This document shows, in pieces, positions 1-12,110 of a stretch of 64,000 nucleotides of DNA. The DNA is taken from positions 310,001 through 374,000 of the forward strand of contig JADNRY010000026.1 of the NCBI GenBank assembly GCA_015501585.1, written 5' to 3'. Each line of letters starts with the position of its first letter. Within the stretch, counting starts at the first letter, position 1. Made by a program: the position numbers and the translations under genes. Source of the stretch: Rhodocollybia butyracea. Lineage: Eukaryota; Basidiomycota; Agaricomycetes; Agaricales; Omphalotaceae. The notes below the pieces were generated by a model. The model was not told the DNA's origin. It ran no database searches and was given only the letters and a program-made list of their open reading frames with translations.

Positions 1-788
1 ATGGGAATTTCCGAACAGTCATTGTGGCGAGGAACACAAAAGAAAAGATTGGCAAACAAGCGAACGCCGCCGTCACCGAGGAGAATCGTACGAAAAAAGG
101 CTAGAAGCCCCAAGAAAAGATGAAGAACACAATTAATTTGTTCTTGTCGAACATGAACAAGAACAAAAATGAACAAATTGGAATAAAAACTCCCAGACAA
201 CGCCCACAAAGGACACTCCAAGTATCCCTAACCGTCACCTCGTGCCTCGTTTTTGGTTATTGATGCCTCCGACATCAGCTTCTCGACCCCGGAGAAGATC
301 CTATATCATGTGGCGAAGAGTTTGGGCGCTGATTTAAACGAGGCAAGGTTAATTACTGAGGAAAAGCACAGAAAGAGAGAGTGCCATTAATGAACACCTC
401 AAGAGTCGAAAGGACGTCGACCGATGTGGGACTAGGTCAACATTACACGCATGAGGATTGGCAATCGTACGACCTCGTACACAGGACACGATTTGCCAAT
501 GGTAGATTTTTTCATCAATCTTGTGCATATGGAGGACCCACAACAGATGTTTGTTCAAGAAGCCTGATTAGGAATGAAGAGAGTACTCGAGCGCCAAACG
601 GGCCGCAATCGATCGATATCTGCTCAGTTGCTAACATCCTTCTGGCGCCACCCGATAATAGGCAAGCGAAGGAGACGGTTTGTCGATGATGAAGCCAACA
701 AACGTAGAGACGTCGGCCGTCATACACAGTGTCAACGTCAGGGTACCCAACGAGCGAGCTTCTCTGGTTGAAGGATACAGTAGATAGT
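1..788. other. No supported gene; possible coding scrap at 235-390
   Basis: No complete gene is seen here. On the plus strand, 235-390 is an open stretch of about 50 codons with protein-like composition (containing VIDASDISF and a charged tail EEKHRKREC), ending in TAA. I do not recognise it and it has no clear start. It may be the last exon or a relic of a gene entering from the left. Short open frames on both strands between 349 and 771 overlap each other and look like chance. Confidence 0.3.
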
Positions 789-801
789 TACTAGCTGATA
801 C

Positions 802-1792
802 TCAGACCTTACAAAGCGGTCTAAATACATGTTCCAACCAATCATATCTTTCAACAAGGGAAGAAAGGACCATTTCACTAGGAGTGATGCCTTCTATGAG
901 AACACCAATGAGAATATAACCGACTTGCATAGCGGTAACGACGGCCGGATGCAATTCTGGTGGGATCTCAACAACGAGAGCTCCAAAACGCGTGAGCCAT
1001 GGGTAGCGTAGCTTCAGATATATGGTCTACACGTCGATGGGTCTTGACAGCTAGATACCGAATGCACCAGGCGTTCATGCCGAAAGGGAGGAGACTAGCT
1101 TGTTCCCAGTCGATCAGACCGACAATATCTGCACCGTCGTTTACGATGATCTGATAAAACGTGGTGAGGAGACAGGAAACGGGCAAAAACGTATCGAACG
1201 AAAGGCGTACATTCCGTTCGTTGATATCGATATGACAGAGCGCGAGAGGAAGAGCTTTCAGCTCGTCAACTTTTGTCAACAGATTTTCTATGCGCGATCG
1301 GGCATCAACATCCAGTACCTCATTCTCCAACATTTAGCAACCAAACACCCAATCTGAGCCGCAAGGTGAATGCTGTGGTCCCTAGTCAATTGACCAGCAT
1401 CTTCCTTTACTGACCAGATTACTCCGGGAATGAGTGAGGACACATAAGCGTAGTGAGCTTTTTCACATTTTGCAGCGTGCATGGAAGGAACAATGGCGCC
1501 TAGAAGAGCAAGAGCAAGAGAGACTTTGGTCAAGTCTATCTCGTTATCTTTCAACTGGACAATCAGCTCGCTTCCATCAGCCAACGCAGCCACAAAAGTT
1601 CTGTCGTCCAAAAGAAGATATGCTTGTATTAGGAGGGCGCTTTAGATGTGGCGAAAGGACTTACCGGCTATACATCCCCTGCTCCTCAGCTAGATGGACA
1701 GAGACGACTTCAGCGGTAGAATGGCTTTCGATTGCTGTTTTTGCATCGGCTAGAGCCTGCGACTTGGGGAGGCTACTGATGAGGATGGGCAT
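802..1792 (-). pseudogene. Aminoglycoside phosphotransferase (APH)-like kinase, frameshifted
   Basis: This is a relic of the fungal APH/choline-kinase-like family, small-molecule kinases of mostly unknown substrate. Exon 1 (1792-1665) starts MPILISS. Intron 1601-1664 has GTAAGT and CAG ends. Exon 2 carries RTFVAALADGSELIVQLKDN (N-lobe) and the catalytic-loop motif HIDINERN. Intron 1151-1210 splits that loop from GLIDWEQASLLPFGMNAW (metal-binding DW). The C-terminal part EIPPELHPAVVTAMQVGY runs to TGA at 802. Two frame breaks are visible, near 1325-1333 (after VAKCW) and near 982 (after HAFW), with family-like protein continuing in another frame. An extra intron could explain the first, but the second has no splice sites. 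I call it a pseudogene; sequencing error is the alternative. Confidence 0.72.
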
Positions 1793-4179
1793 CGTGTCGA
1801 AAATAGATGGACCCACAAAAGATATCCATTTAGAAACATTTCATTCAAGGTACCTGATTAGTACTAAAGGCGTACAATTAAGTTTATCATGGTGGGAAGC
1901 CCTGAGCCCTGAGCGCTCGCTAGGTGACCCACAACGAGAACAAAAGGATGATATAGCTGATATTCGAGTCAGCCTCTGTCAGCCTCACCGGCGCACAATA
2001 GTCCTGAGCAGTGACCCACAGGCAAACGGGCCGAAACTGAGAGGGGGCGCGGCTGCTAAGGAGCCCACGAGAGTATGCAGTAGTCTCGCCGTCACATCAT
2101 AGTCCCAGGAGATATCGATAAGAAGGAAAGTACAACAAAAAACGACTTAGTTCTCAAAAAGGAGAGAACAGGGTGATGACAGAATCGGATAAATTGCGCA
2201 TAACACACTATCTCACCGAACTATCAGTATCACAGTGAAAAGACTTATGGATCCGAGGGCAGCCCAATCGTTCTAAGGAATCGATCGACTCGTAAGCAAA
2301 AGAAACCGAACCAGGATGCGAACACTCGATACTCACTACTATGAATATATCTCGAACCACAGTACATTTTGAGAATCATGGAGTCATGGAGTACAGACCA
2401 GAGGTTCCAGCTAATGCCACGCCGAAGGCATTGCTTTTACCAGCAAAAGGCGACGTTCTTTCTTGAAGGGTTAGTCCGCCGGGAAACTTCAGGAGGATAT
2501 GCTGATCAACCACTACCCAAAAGCGAAATAGGCCGAAATAAGAATTCCTTGTATTCTCCGGGTTTCGAAGTTGTCCTAAAAGTGCCAATTCGAACCTTCA
2601 TTCACTAGATTCTGTCGTTCAAAACTAATTATCCTCTTTTTTGGGTCCAGCACTGAAGTACTGACTAGGGAAAGCTTCCGAAACCGCAACCTATGTCATT
2701 CACGAAGCTCATACAGGTTGACCTAGAGAGACAGAGCGAAATTAGTAGCGTGTTTTGCTCGTTCACTTCGCACACGAACTATCAATTATGTTCAGCTCTG
2801 CGTTTTCCTAACGAGACATTTGGAACCCCGTCTTTGCATTGTATCGAGAAAGAAGCTGAAGCGTTGAAGACCAGTTAAATGTCAGAGAACCCGAAGCGGA
2901 GAAGGTTCATTTTCGAGCTCTAGTCGGTGGCGGGACCTGCGTATGCTGATGATTTGTTGGTTCTGGTTCATTATACGTTATGAGCAGATAAAGAATCTAT
3001 ACTTGAAAGCAGAACGAAATCAGAAAAACAAATGTTACAAAAATGAACAGAAAGACATATCTATCAAGCCAGGAGAGCCGCTGTTTTTCGTCAAGCTTTG
3101 GTTTATTTAACACCTTTTCTGAGGCTCGCAGCTTGATTCACCCTTGATCTGCTCACCTCTGCCACCGCCCGCCGTTTCTCATACTCGACGATTATGCGAT
3201 TACGGATCTGCGTAGAGAGTGGTTACATTGAGCTCTTCTCAGTCCTGGCACTTTTGAAACAATCTGATTTGCTGATGAGTTTTTATCCACACGATGCTCG
3301 TCCAGCTGGCTTTGGGTGGTGGTGAGGAACAGTGTAGACGCGGAATTGTCGCAAGCGCCAGCCACCAATGATCAATCACGGGCGCTTCAATCGTCTGACG
3401 GTTCAAAGCATTGGCAATTTCTGGTTTTACAGCTAGCTGCTACGCCCAGTTAACGCTGACTATTACCGTCACAAAGACATATTACGATGCTAGCAGCTAG
3501 ACAGGTAAATTACTCGCGTCGATACTAACAATGGCCATGATCTCCGATATATTCCTTTTTGTTGTTGTCGTTTTCCTTCAGACACCGTCGACCGATTCCT
3601 TCGTCTCAGAACATAGTTTACAGCTCATCACCGATTCTAATCCTTATGCCTTAATTAAGGTCATCCAGCTGCCCAAAGTGCTTTTTCCGCTCTTGAAGAT
3701 GATTCAATGGTGTTTCTGTCGTTATTCTTGATCAGCGAACTTCAGAGAAGGCTTGCAAGGACTTGGAAACAATCTCTCCACAATATTTCCTTCAAGTTAT
3801 CCGAAACCTCTATGTATTACTGATACGTTACTCCTCTCTGCGACTCGTCGATTCTGGGGTCAGCTACACTCATTTACTCTACATGTCGTGCACGGAACAT
3901 CAATGTGAACGCTGAAGACCATCCCACCCCGATAACGGGATCTTTCATCACGTAGCACTTTCTGGATACCTCCGACCCGTATTACTCTACAAGCAGTTCG
4001 AGAGGCTACAGCTAGCCGTTACGACCAGGGATGTCGGCTTGCGGGTTGTATGAACTGCGAGATCGTTGCACAATTACCGAAAGACGTAGGAAAAGACGTG
4101 GGATATGTAGAAAGGATGAGAGGATCGGTGAAAGCAAGAGACGGAAACTACGCAGTAGATCCTTCGGAAGGGATGGACC
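1793..4179. other. Gene-poor stretch
   Basis: I see no supportable gene. Short open frames (for example 2369-2608 and 3531-3731 on plus) lack recognisable domains, splice structure or homologous copies in the window. The 3531-3731 frame starts with a hydrophobic segment but then degenerates. Confidence 0.4.
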
Positions 4180-4880
4180 CATGTGTGGTACCCGTTCCTC
4201 AGCAAATGAAGAAAAAGGTGTTGGATTTAGAGTCGGAAATTTCCTCGAACGAACACGACGACGGATGACCAGCGAGTAGTGGCCTTTTGCAAAGTTCATA
4301 GGATTGACGGAAACAGATATGAAGAGACATTTCGAGGACAAGTATAGGGCGGTCATCCAATAACCCGGAAATCATATTGATTGCACTGACTGTACCGCTT
4401 ACATGTTTATCCGTTGCGTTTTGAGCTCAGGCAGCCAACTTATCACATCGAAACGAGAAACGCAAGTTTGTGAGCCCGTCATCACCGCCACGATTCGGTA
4501 CGCGTCACAGGTACGATCACACGGTCCAAAACATTCCGAAATCTGACCACTTTAAACCAGTATGTTCAAGTGTATTTCACGCGTCATGCAGGCACTTATG
4601 TGTATGCAGTGTACAGAAGTCCAGACCAGCCTGTAATGCCAACTTGAAGGCACGGTTTAGAGGTACCCCAGCATGCCCGTATTACAAGCCGCTCTAGTAG
4701 CAGGCAAATGGTATACTACACATTCAGCCCCACTTTGACTCGCTAAATCGTCAATGCGATTATAGACTGCACTGGGCTCGACATCAGGGCAGTCCTTGGA
4801 GCAAATGTCATCTAACGAAAGAAGACGATATCTACGAAAGGTCATTCGATTATGGCTACGTAGCTGCTCTCAACTTGAAG

Positions 4881-4887
4881 TATAAAA
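4881..4887 (+). promoter_or_regulatory. TATA box of hydrophobin 1
   Basis: TATAAAA lies 91 bases before the hydrophobin ATG, in an identical TATAAAAGCAAA context in the second copy (16921). It is followed by a C- and A-rich leader, as usual for strongly expressed fungal genes. Confidence 0.65.
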
Positions 4888-4971
4888 GCAAACCAAAATC
4901 CTCATTCTTAAGTATCGAACTATCCTCTAATCGAGATATCCAGATAAACACTCTCCTCACGACTTCACACA

Positions 4972-5533
4972 ATGTTCTCTCGTATCTCCACCATTGCTTT
5001 CTTTGCCTTGTTTGCTTTCACCCTGGTTGTCACCGCCTCTCCCGGATATGTTAAGCGATGGGCCACGACAACCCCGCCTGTCACCACCACGGTGACGGTT
5101 ACTGCAGTTAGCAAGCTCCTTGTACCATTTACAATGCATGCTCATGAACAACCATTTTAGCCCGCGACGACAAGCACGGTCACTGCTAGTCAATGCTCCA
5201 CCGGCTCTATTCAATGTTGCACTTCTACGGAGACGGTAAGAAAAGAATATCCTTCAGTCGCTAACGTTGCTAACAATTTGGACAGGCTGGATCTGCTGCC
5301 GGTGCTGCCCTCCTTGGTCTGCTTGGAATCGTTGTGCAGGATGTCACTGCCTTGATTGGTCTTGGCTGCAGTGGCATTAATGTTGCTGGCGGAGGTACCT
5401 GCAGCTCCCAGGCAGTCTGCTGCCAGGACAACGCTGTTGTAAGACTCTCTCTGCACATTGTAAAAAACCTCAAAGACTAACTGCTTGATAGGGTGGCCTC
5501 ATCTCCATCGGGTGTATTCCTGTCACTCTCTAG
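4972..5533 (+). CDS. Class I hydrophobin, copy 1
   Basis: This is a small secreted amphipathic protein that self-assembles at air-water interfaces and coats hyphae or fruiting bodies. Exons are 4972-5106, 5161-5235, 5286-5438 and 5492-5533; all introns have GT and AG ends. The product is 134 residues. Residues 1-22 form a signal peptide (MFSRISTIAFFALFAFTL). A Thr/Val-rich linker follows, then the eight hydrophobin cysteines in the order C, CC, C, C, CC, C (SQC, IQCC, LGC, GTC, VCCQD, IGC). The class I spacing includes a long hydrophobic Gly/Ala/Leu loop between the CC pair and the fourth Cys. It ends PVTL-stop. The start gives a clean signal peptide and has a TATA box 91 bases upstream. Copy 2 at 17011 is nearly identical but lacks six residues in the Thr/Pro linker. 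Exon 1 read without splicing runs to a stop inside intron 1. Confidence 0.93.
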
Positions 5534-6044
5534 ATGGTATTACCGTCTTTGAAGTCTGGTCCTAGGATAATTTCTTTCCTTTCGTTACTCTAAACTCATA
5601 TATAGTTTACCAACTCGATAGATTTTTCATTGTCGTGGACTTGCATAACGTACTTCTCCAATTTTATCTCCTGATTTACATTCCTTATCTCGCCTAAGAT
5701 TAACGACAGAGGATAATTGAAGCTCGCTGCTCCTTCATACAACACTGTCTGTTATTCTTTCCTGTTCGCAGAATTTTGAATTAGATGCTTCATGGTAGTC
5801 TTGCCCAACTCGGGTTCAGATACGGAAATTCGATTCTGATGAACCTTGGCCTACCGCCTCCATAGTTGCTTCGGGAATCAAATGGGTGCTTTGCAACAGT
5901 GAAAGAGTAAAAGTGTCCTTTCTCATGCATAAAACGATCCTTTCCACTCTATGTCGGCTCCTTATCTTCGATACCATAGCTGAAGTAGAGTAGTATCCAG
6001 TCAAGTACAACATGAAATGCAGCTACTTATTAGCGCCACTACGC
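5534..6044. other. Hydrophobin 3' region and convergent spacer
   Basis: This spacer lies between the hydrophobin (plus) and the reductase (minus), so both genes end here. It matches 17555-18005 in copy 2. No further gene is seen. Confidence 0.6.
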
Positions 6045-7319
6045 TCAACTCGCCAACTTGGGAAGCAGTCCCGCGTTCTGCATCCGCTCAAACGACTTTA
6101 ACCACGACTGGCTTGGATCCAGCTCCTCCTCAAATCCTGCCAGTCTCGCCTTTTCTAGACTCAACTGCCGGTGGAACGAAAGGTGATATCCAACGCCATC
6201 GAGTTGCCCCGTACCCCAGACCTGATTCGCACTGATGCCTGCCTTATCGAGGATATCTTGATGCTTGGCGATATATTCACTCGGTTTGACAATACCTCCA
6301 TGAACTGGACCAATACCAACAAGACCAAAAAAGCTTGCCAGTGCAGGCCAGCGCTCCGCCATTGTCGATGGTACTGCACGATCAGCTATATTGAACGATT
6401 CACCGCTTGTCTTTAGCGGGTTCAAAGAAGCCCAGATTGAGATTTTCGCGATGATCTCTGATGAGCCTTCGTTATACATCGCATGCCAACCTTCTTCTGA
6501 TCCGGGGAATGGAACGGTTGCGCCTTTTCCTTCAACCGCAGCAAACACGGAAAGGTACAAAGCCCAGTGCGCAGTCAAGTTGTACGTCGAACCGTTTGGG
6601 GTGAAACCAATCTAGTTCTGCGTTAGCGAGTTATCTGTTTTGAGTCGACGCAGCCACTTACGATTGCATCGGGCGTAACCTCACACCAAGTCCATTTCTT
6701 TCCATCGCTCCGTTCCTTCAGCATATCTTCAAATTTGTAATAATAGATCTCATCGCCAGCGGGAGGTGGAAGACGACCCATAGATTCCTTTAAGGGTGGA
6801 GACCATGTTCCACCGGACTGATAGATACCATACGCCCTGGTGCCCCCCGGGAACACCACGAATTCTAAGTCGGGACAGAACTGCTCTAAAGCACCCAATG
6901 CACGATCAAACATGGAGCAATTCATTTCGACTTCTACTTTTGCGTCATCGTTTTGATTATAGGCTAATGAGCGCATTTATAAGTACTGCATGAGTCTGCA
7001 AAGCAAAAAGAAATTAGCACGTACCGAAATAAAATGCATGTGTAACTGTCTCCAAACCCTCAACCCTTTTGTTTAAATCGGTGGCAAACTGCTCGACAGA
7101 CCTTTCCATAAGATTTACATGCGGCACAAGTTGGATTTTAGGTCCTCTTGGATTGTTGGTGGTCCAGCCTGCATGTGCCAATTCAAATGGACGATTTACA
7201 AGGGCAGAGATACGGTTGAAAGTCCCGTAGGATGGATAGCCCTGGAGTAGCTGATCAACAACGCCCCAGCCTGCAAGACCGGATGCGCCGAAGACAATTG
7301 CGTGGTTGGTGTGTGGCAT
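6045..7319 (-). CDS. PRISE-like short-chain dehydrogenase/reductase
   Basis: This is an NAD(P)-dependent reductase of the progesterone 5-beta-reductase/iridoid synthase-like (PRISE) branch of the SDR superfamily, cytosolic, substrate unknown. Exons are 7319-7025, 6963-6662 and 6611-6045; introns of 61 and 50 bases have GT and AG ends and keep the frame, giving 387 residues. The Rossmann nucleotide motif GASGLAGWG is at residues 11-19. VNRPFELAHAGW follows as the cofactor-selecting region, then THAFYF and the catalytic-region helix with EMNCSMFDRAL. The C-terminal half has VPFPGSEEGW and FNIADRAVPSTMAERWPALA, typical of fungal members. It ends near the hydrophobin on the opposite strand and starts 260 bases past the end of the F-box pseudogene. 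In copy 2 only about 45 bases of it survive (18009-18055), so this is the only intact copy here. Confidence 0.85.
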
Positions 7320-7581
7320 GATGGCGTTTAAGCTCGTCCTAACTCTCGTTTAAGTATGCTTTACTGTATGGTTGACTTGGAGTCATAACACGGCTCCGAT
7401 GTGTTCTCGCTTCCGGATATAGTTTCTTTTGGTCCTTGTATTCTCTAGAAGGTATATTCGGTTCAAATGACTATTGCAGTAATCTGAGAAGGAGAGTTCT
7501 TGTAGTCTTGAATTCTGCTTATCCTTAGTAACAACTTGAACAAGATTGAATATAATAGACATATTTTACCAAACAAGCAAA

Positions 7582-9764
7582 TCAGACTTGAACTCCATTT
7601 GTCCCAGCGACTACCACTCTCAAGCCCTCGTTGTCCAGATTCCGTAGCGGTTTATAAACTTCTGCGTCGACCTCTCGCCAATCAAATTTGAGAACGACAG
7701 ACCGAATACAACTTCTGCCCATCATGGACATTGCCGCAAAACGGTCAGACCCAGGTCTAAACCAGCGTGACTCGACCATGTTAACAAAAGCGGAGTCGTC
7801 GAATGTCCCGTTATCATACTGGGAGACCAGATGAAGAGTGTGTAGTTTCGAAAATGGAAGTGTATTCGTGATGAATTAACCTCGAGATGAGGTTTGAAGT
7901 GATTGGACTGTACTGAGCCGGTGGATGGACCCTTTGGTAGTCCTCAATCTCGAGATGGAGGAGAGAAGGCATAACTTGAAGGGCCGCGAGAAGGTCCAAA
8001 TCAGAGAGGGATATACTGCGGAGGGTGAACGTGGTGATCATACACGATGATCTGGATATGAATGAGATAAAAGTTTCTGTAGGCCAATACTTGGGAGCCT
8101 CATCACACTACGGCACGTTCTATAAATGGCACGCGAAAAAGTCAGCAACATATACAACGACAAATTTTGAGCAAAAATTGATAAATGTCCTAGGAAAAAG
8201 TATAGATTTATCTTGCAGTAAAGTAAATGACATTTATGATTATTATTCTGAACAATTGCGCTTGAAATTCTTCTCCTATATCGGGCGTAAAAGGCTTTGA
8301 AAATCAATTTCTTTGTCACACGCCATTCATATTGTTTTTCGCGCGAAAAACACAAGCGGGAGGCGGTGGCATTTTATTTTGCGCGCGAAAAACAATATGA
8401 GTGGCGCGGGCGACAAAGAAATTAGATTTCAAGGCCTTTTGCGCCCGATATAGAAGACAAATTTCTTGAAATAATAAACTTAAATGTCATTTACTTTCCT
8501 GTGTGATAAATAAATACCTTTTCAGCGGAAGTTGATTAATGTTTGCTTAAAGGTTGTCGTTGTATATGTCGATGACTTTTTCGCGCGCCATTTATAGAAC
8601 GCGCCGTAGTGTCATAACTGTCTAACACAATCGTATTCAACGAAGGTAAGTTAAAGGTTAAGAGTACCAGTTCCAAGTATGAATCATAGTCTCTCATGAT
8701 GGTAAGTGATGTGATGTTGCGCGACATGTAATGTGTACTGCTTTCTAAGTCATAGTCTTCCCAACCCACAAGTCCAAGAGATTTGACTGAAGGGCATCTG
8801 TGTAGCGTTTCCACTAAGCTTGAGTGACTACTATCCCAGAGCTTGAAACGACGAAGTGATGGTATGGGACTTTGGATGTAGGCACCTCGGAAGTACCAAG
8901 TGTACAGAGCCTCGGAGCATGTTCGAAGCAATCCAAGTCAGGCAATATCTCTTCGCGCTCATCGAAAGTGCCAATATCCAACTCTGCAAGTAAAGGAAAA
9001 TGGAAGTTGGACAGTGTCACATGCTTTGTAAGCAAGCAATCCCCTCTATACATGAAAGTTTTCCAACGGCGAGCATGCTGTGTCAGGAAGGTGAGGGGTG
9101 GCTGGCCTGTTTCATAACTGGGTATACCTTCCATATACAGCGAGAGGCTCAATGGCCAATTACCCGATCTTTCCAAAAATCGAGCGACAGTATCAACGAA
9201 ACCAACGAGAGCTGTTGCTTTCTCCCCTGCAGGAGTGTACATCTCCACCTTTATATTAGCCCACAAACTAGGTGAAGATAACGCAAGCACACGCCAACGG
9301 GAGCATACTGAGCTAATTGCCATCGTAGGGAGGTAAGTGATGACGGGAGATATGAGTTCAATGAGAGGTCGCCGGTCTGAGAACCACGGATAGCTTTGAA
9401 GGAGATTTTCTTCGCACACATACTCGAAGATATGCAACAAGACTTCATTTGACAGCCTCCGTATCGGCGACATCGGCGACAGGAGAGAGTGTAGCTTGGC
9501 ACGCTGTGCCACAAGTCGTTGTTTTTCGGCCTGAACAACCATGATTTGCTCTTGGAGGCGAGCCACCTCAAAATCATACACTTCGATATCCTTGTCAGCG
9601 AGAGCCAGTATCTCTTTGAGCTCTTCTGCTCGCTCTGGGCTGACCACGAATGGACCAAATTCCGAGCGAAGTTCATTTTCCAAATGAGCTAGTTCCGCAG
9701 GGCTCAGGTTTATGCGTATGCTCGAAAACTTTTGAGTTGCACGTGGTGGATCTGGTGAGGCCAT
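7582..9764 (-). pseudogene. F-box protein, copy A, broken
   Basis: Full-length relative of the window's F-box family, the substrate adaptors of SCF ubiquitin ligases. It starts MASPDPPRATQKF at 9764. A coiled-coil helix follows (about residues 45-95), then the F-box core RRLSNEVLLHIFEYVCEENL and SSVCSRWRVLALSSPSLWAN, then an irregular leucine-rich C-terminus ending VVVAGTNGVQV. Lesions visible by comparison with copies B-D are a one-base loss near 8856 (after KVPYH), a 506-base CACTA-like insertion (8106-8611), and an eight-base deletion near 7845. It cannot make a full protein. Confidence 0.85.
8106..8611. mobile_element. CACTA-type MITE with TCA target duplication
   Basis: The insert begins CACTACGGCACGTTC and ends in the inverted GAACGCGCCGTAGTG. 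It is flanked on both sides by TCA (8103-8105 and 8612-8614). Copies B and D show the uninterrupted F-box sequence, so both ends are certain. CACTA ends with a 3-base duplication are diagnostic of the CMC (CACTA) superfamily. The inside is nearly one large palindrome centred near 8360, including inverted copies of CGCGCGAAAAACA. No transposase frame is present. Confidence 0.88.
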
Positions 9765-10925
9765 TGATTTTAATAAGCGCTCAAGTCTTTGGCGCCGTCC
9801 GTACCCCAGGATTGTGACAAATTGCCCTTCAATTATTTTGTACTCGCAAAGACTGCCAGAGTGCAGATTTTCCTAGGACAAATCCAATACTGAACTGGTA
9901 TGTTCAAGACACACTGTCATTTTTCTCTCTTTGCGGCTACTTAGTTTCCGGCTATACTAGCTCAGTGACCGTTGATACCCCGATGTAAACCAATTGCATA
10001 AGTTATGACCTCCCAAAATCACTACACCTCTCCTACATAGATGATAGCACATCACTTCTCAGGTCTGCGCTTCGAAAGGGGATGCAGCTCCAACGACCTA
10101 TTAGAACTAAAAACTGGAAAGGGAAGCATGGAAGGCAACAAACAAACAACAAACTTAAGCCCATGCTCACTACGCTATAGTGTTCCATTTGTACCCTTTC
10201 ACACCCTGCTTATATATTACAACTTGGAGCATAATGGTTGCCTAATACTTACGAATATATCTTGACCAACATTGAACATTGATCAGGATGAATATTAGAA
10301 CATTTGAACGCTTACTACCTCAACACCAATGGCCCAAGTTCAATGATCCTAGTCCATACGCCACGACGGGAGACTATGGAATTTACGTCAATACTGAGTG
10401 AAAACGCTGGGGGCTATAGTCGGTGGAGATAATTATAGAGATGGAAAGAGCGGTGTGCAATTTACACATATGCTCGGGCATAAGATCGTATTTAGATACA
10501 CGTACTCTTGTCTATAAAAGATTGAATTTTCACTTCATTACTAAGAGCACAGAGGTATCGGAAAATACATACTCGGATGCACGATATTTTGGGTAGTGTT
10601 TCACCAGGACCTTCACAAAATCATGCTCTACGTATCCGGTTGGTTTTGCAAACGAAGACAATGGCTAAATCTGCAGTCTCGATTCTGAAGTTTGCAAAAC
10701 GGAGCCACTTGCAAGCCCCTTGAATCGGCCTTGAGTTGCTGGAGTACTATAGCTAGTCGCCTCAATACATAGGTTGTGGAGGATCATAGTACATCGCTCC
10801 CGAATTTCAAGAGCTTTGGTTCAAGATATCCACATGAGTATATGAGTGAAGGCTCCGAGCGGCCGCCGGCGCTCAAAGCGCGCTTAACCGGTATCCGGTC
10901 CGTTTTTCCTCTTCTACCTCACTCA
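9765..10925. other. Spacer between F-box A and helicase relic 1
   Basis: This is duplicated non-coding DNA. 9900-10280 matches 20060-20460 and 32100-32420/37496-37600. The 10108-10140 stretch preserves, uninterrupted, the site where Copia 1 inserted in block D. 10858-10895 (AAAGCGCGCTTAACC) matches 21520-21545 upstream of helicase relic 2. No gene is seen. Confidence 0.55.
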
Positions 10926-12110
10926 AGCCCCGACATCTTTGCAGAACCTGGCAGCTCTCTCGACCACGACACCCAAGCCGGGGGTACAATACCAGTCACA
11001 GCTTCCTCTTATCTCTCCCAATCTCCACCCAACGCGAAAATCTCCCAATCTACAAACACCGTTCCAATATATATCCTACAGGATCCAAACACAACGGAGT
11101 CACCATCGTCGTCGGACAAACAGGATGCGGCAAAATGACTCAGTATTTGATGGAAAGCGGCTGGGTGGGTGTTGCTTGCACGCAGCCAAGGAGAGTATCT
11201 GCGACGTCTGTTGCGAGTCGTGTGGCTACGAGTTTGGGTCTCTTTTGGGTGACGAAGTTGGGTATATTGGTCTGTTGCGAATTGTGTGGGGTATGCGATT
11301 CGGCTTGATTCAGTTTCTTTGCAGAGAATAAGGATCTCATATATGACGGATGGGATGTAAGCTTAAGCGCTTACTACTGAGGAAGCGGTGAGCGCGCAAC
11401 GTTCAAGCTTAGCTAACTCACAATGTTTTTTGACTGCAGGACCATCTAACATTATTGAACGGTTTCTAAGAATAATCTACATTCCACGCTCCTATGCCTC
11501 GCTCTCCATTTTTCATTCCCAGTATCTCATCTGACCGCTTTTCTCACTTTTCCAGTCTATAACGCTTTCGTTCGTTCAACTCGTTCCTCCAAATCCTTCT
11601 ACTCCCGACACACACACTCTCCTGCACCATGTCAATCCACTCCCAGCCAAAAAGTACATGCAGTGCTTCAACCTCCCGCTCGAGTCCTGCGAGGGCGATC
11701 CAAAGCGCCTAAGACTGTGTTTGGCTTGTGGGCTGTGGAGGAACGGTGCACGGTGGGCTTGGGATGGCAGTGTTAAGAGTCTTAGGGGGGATTATGATCA
11801 GGTTCGTTCGTTCATTTTGCTCGTAGTTTGAGTGTTGACTGGAGGCTTTGTTTTATTTTGTGTTTCGTCGATGAATGATTAGATTGGATGCGGTAGGATG
11901 TACATCTATCTTGTTCAAGAGGAAAGTGGGTTGTGTTTCATGAGATAAGGGAGACGAAGATGGCATGGTGAGTGGGTATTGCTTTGGCCGTGTTCCCTCA
12001 GTGTAACGCGTTACTTGCAGAATTCGTGGAGATCGAACCCGAGTGGTATGTTTGTCCCGTTTTTTTGGTGTGGTTCGTATTTACTGATAGATATATCTAG
12101 GCTACGGTAA
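10926..12110 (+). pseudogene. DEAH-box RNA helicase relic 1 (DHX35-like), core deleted
   Basis: The left part (about 10930-11340) encodes, over several frames, an AEPGSSLDHDTQAG-like N-terminus, ENLPIYKHRS-like sequence, the Walker A region TIVVGQTGCGKMTQ (normally GSGKTTQ) and motif Ia ACTQPRRVSATSVASRVA, then LGDEVGYI. The right part (about 11590-12110) jumps to the C-terminal OB-fold domain: ESCEGDPKRLRLC, PTSILFKRKVGCVS, and the conserved VEIEPEW followed by LR-stop after an intron (GTATGT to TCTAG). The DEAH and helicase-C regions between them are absent. It reads as a DHX35-type spliceosomal/RNA-processing helicase that lost its middle, has several frame breaks and is dead. Copy 2 at 21590-22743 has the same internal deletion, so the loss came before the duplication. 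Confidence 0.75.

Larger units (their letters stand above)
4180..12110. repeat. Segmental duplication, copy 1
   Basis: This block matches copy 2 (about 14365-22743) in the same order: a leader segment (4190-4540 against 14365-14720), a hydrophobin with its promoter and downstream DNA (4870-5960 against 16910-18000), a reductase (whole here, a scrap there), an F-box gene, and a DEAH-helicase pseudogene. Matches run across introns and spacers, so whole DNA segments were copied rather than mRNA. Later insertions and deletions differ between copies. Further partial copies occur at 12260-14340, 23468-23566, 29684-32423 with 37496-37610, and 37620-38339. Confidence 0.85.

Noticed and set aside
4972..5160. 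Open frame of 62 codons read straight from the hydrophobin ATG
   Set aside because: It reads into intron 1. Splicing at 5107-5160 restores the eight-Cys hydrophobin, and the paralogue has the same splice structure.
8872..9117. Plus-strand frames opposite F-box A (also 30722-30967 opposite D)
   Set aside because: They are antisense readings of a duplicated coding sequence with no domain; their conservation follows from the F-box sequence.
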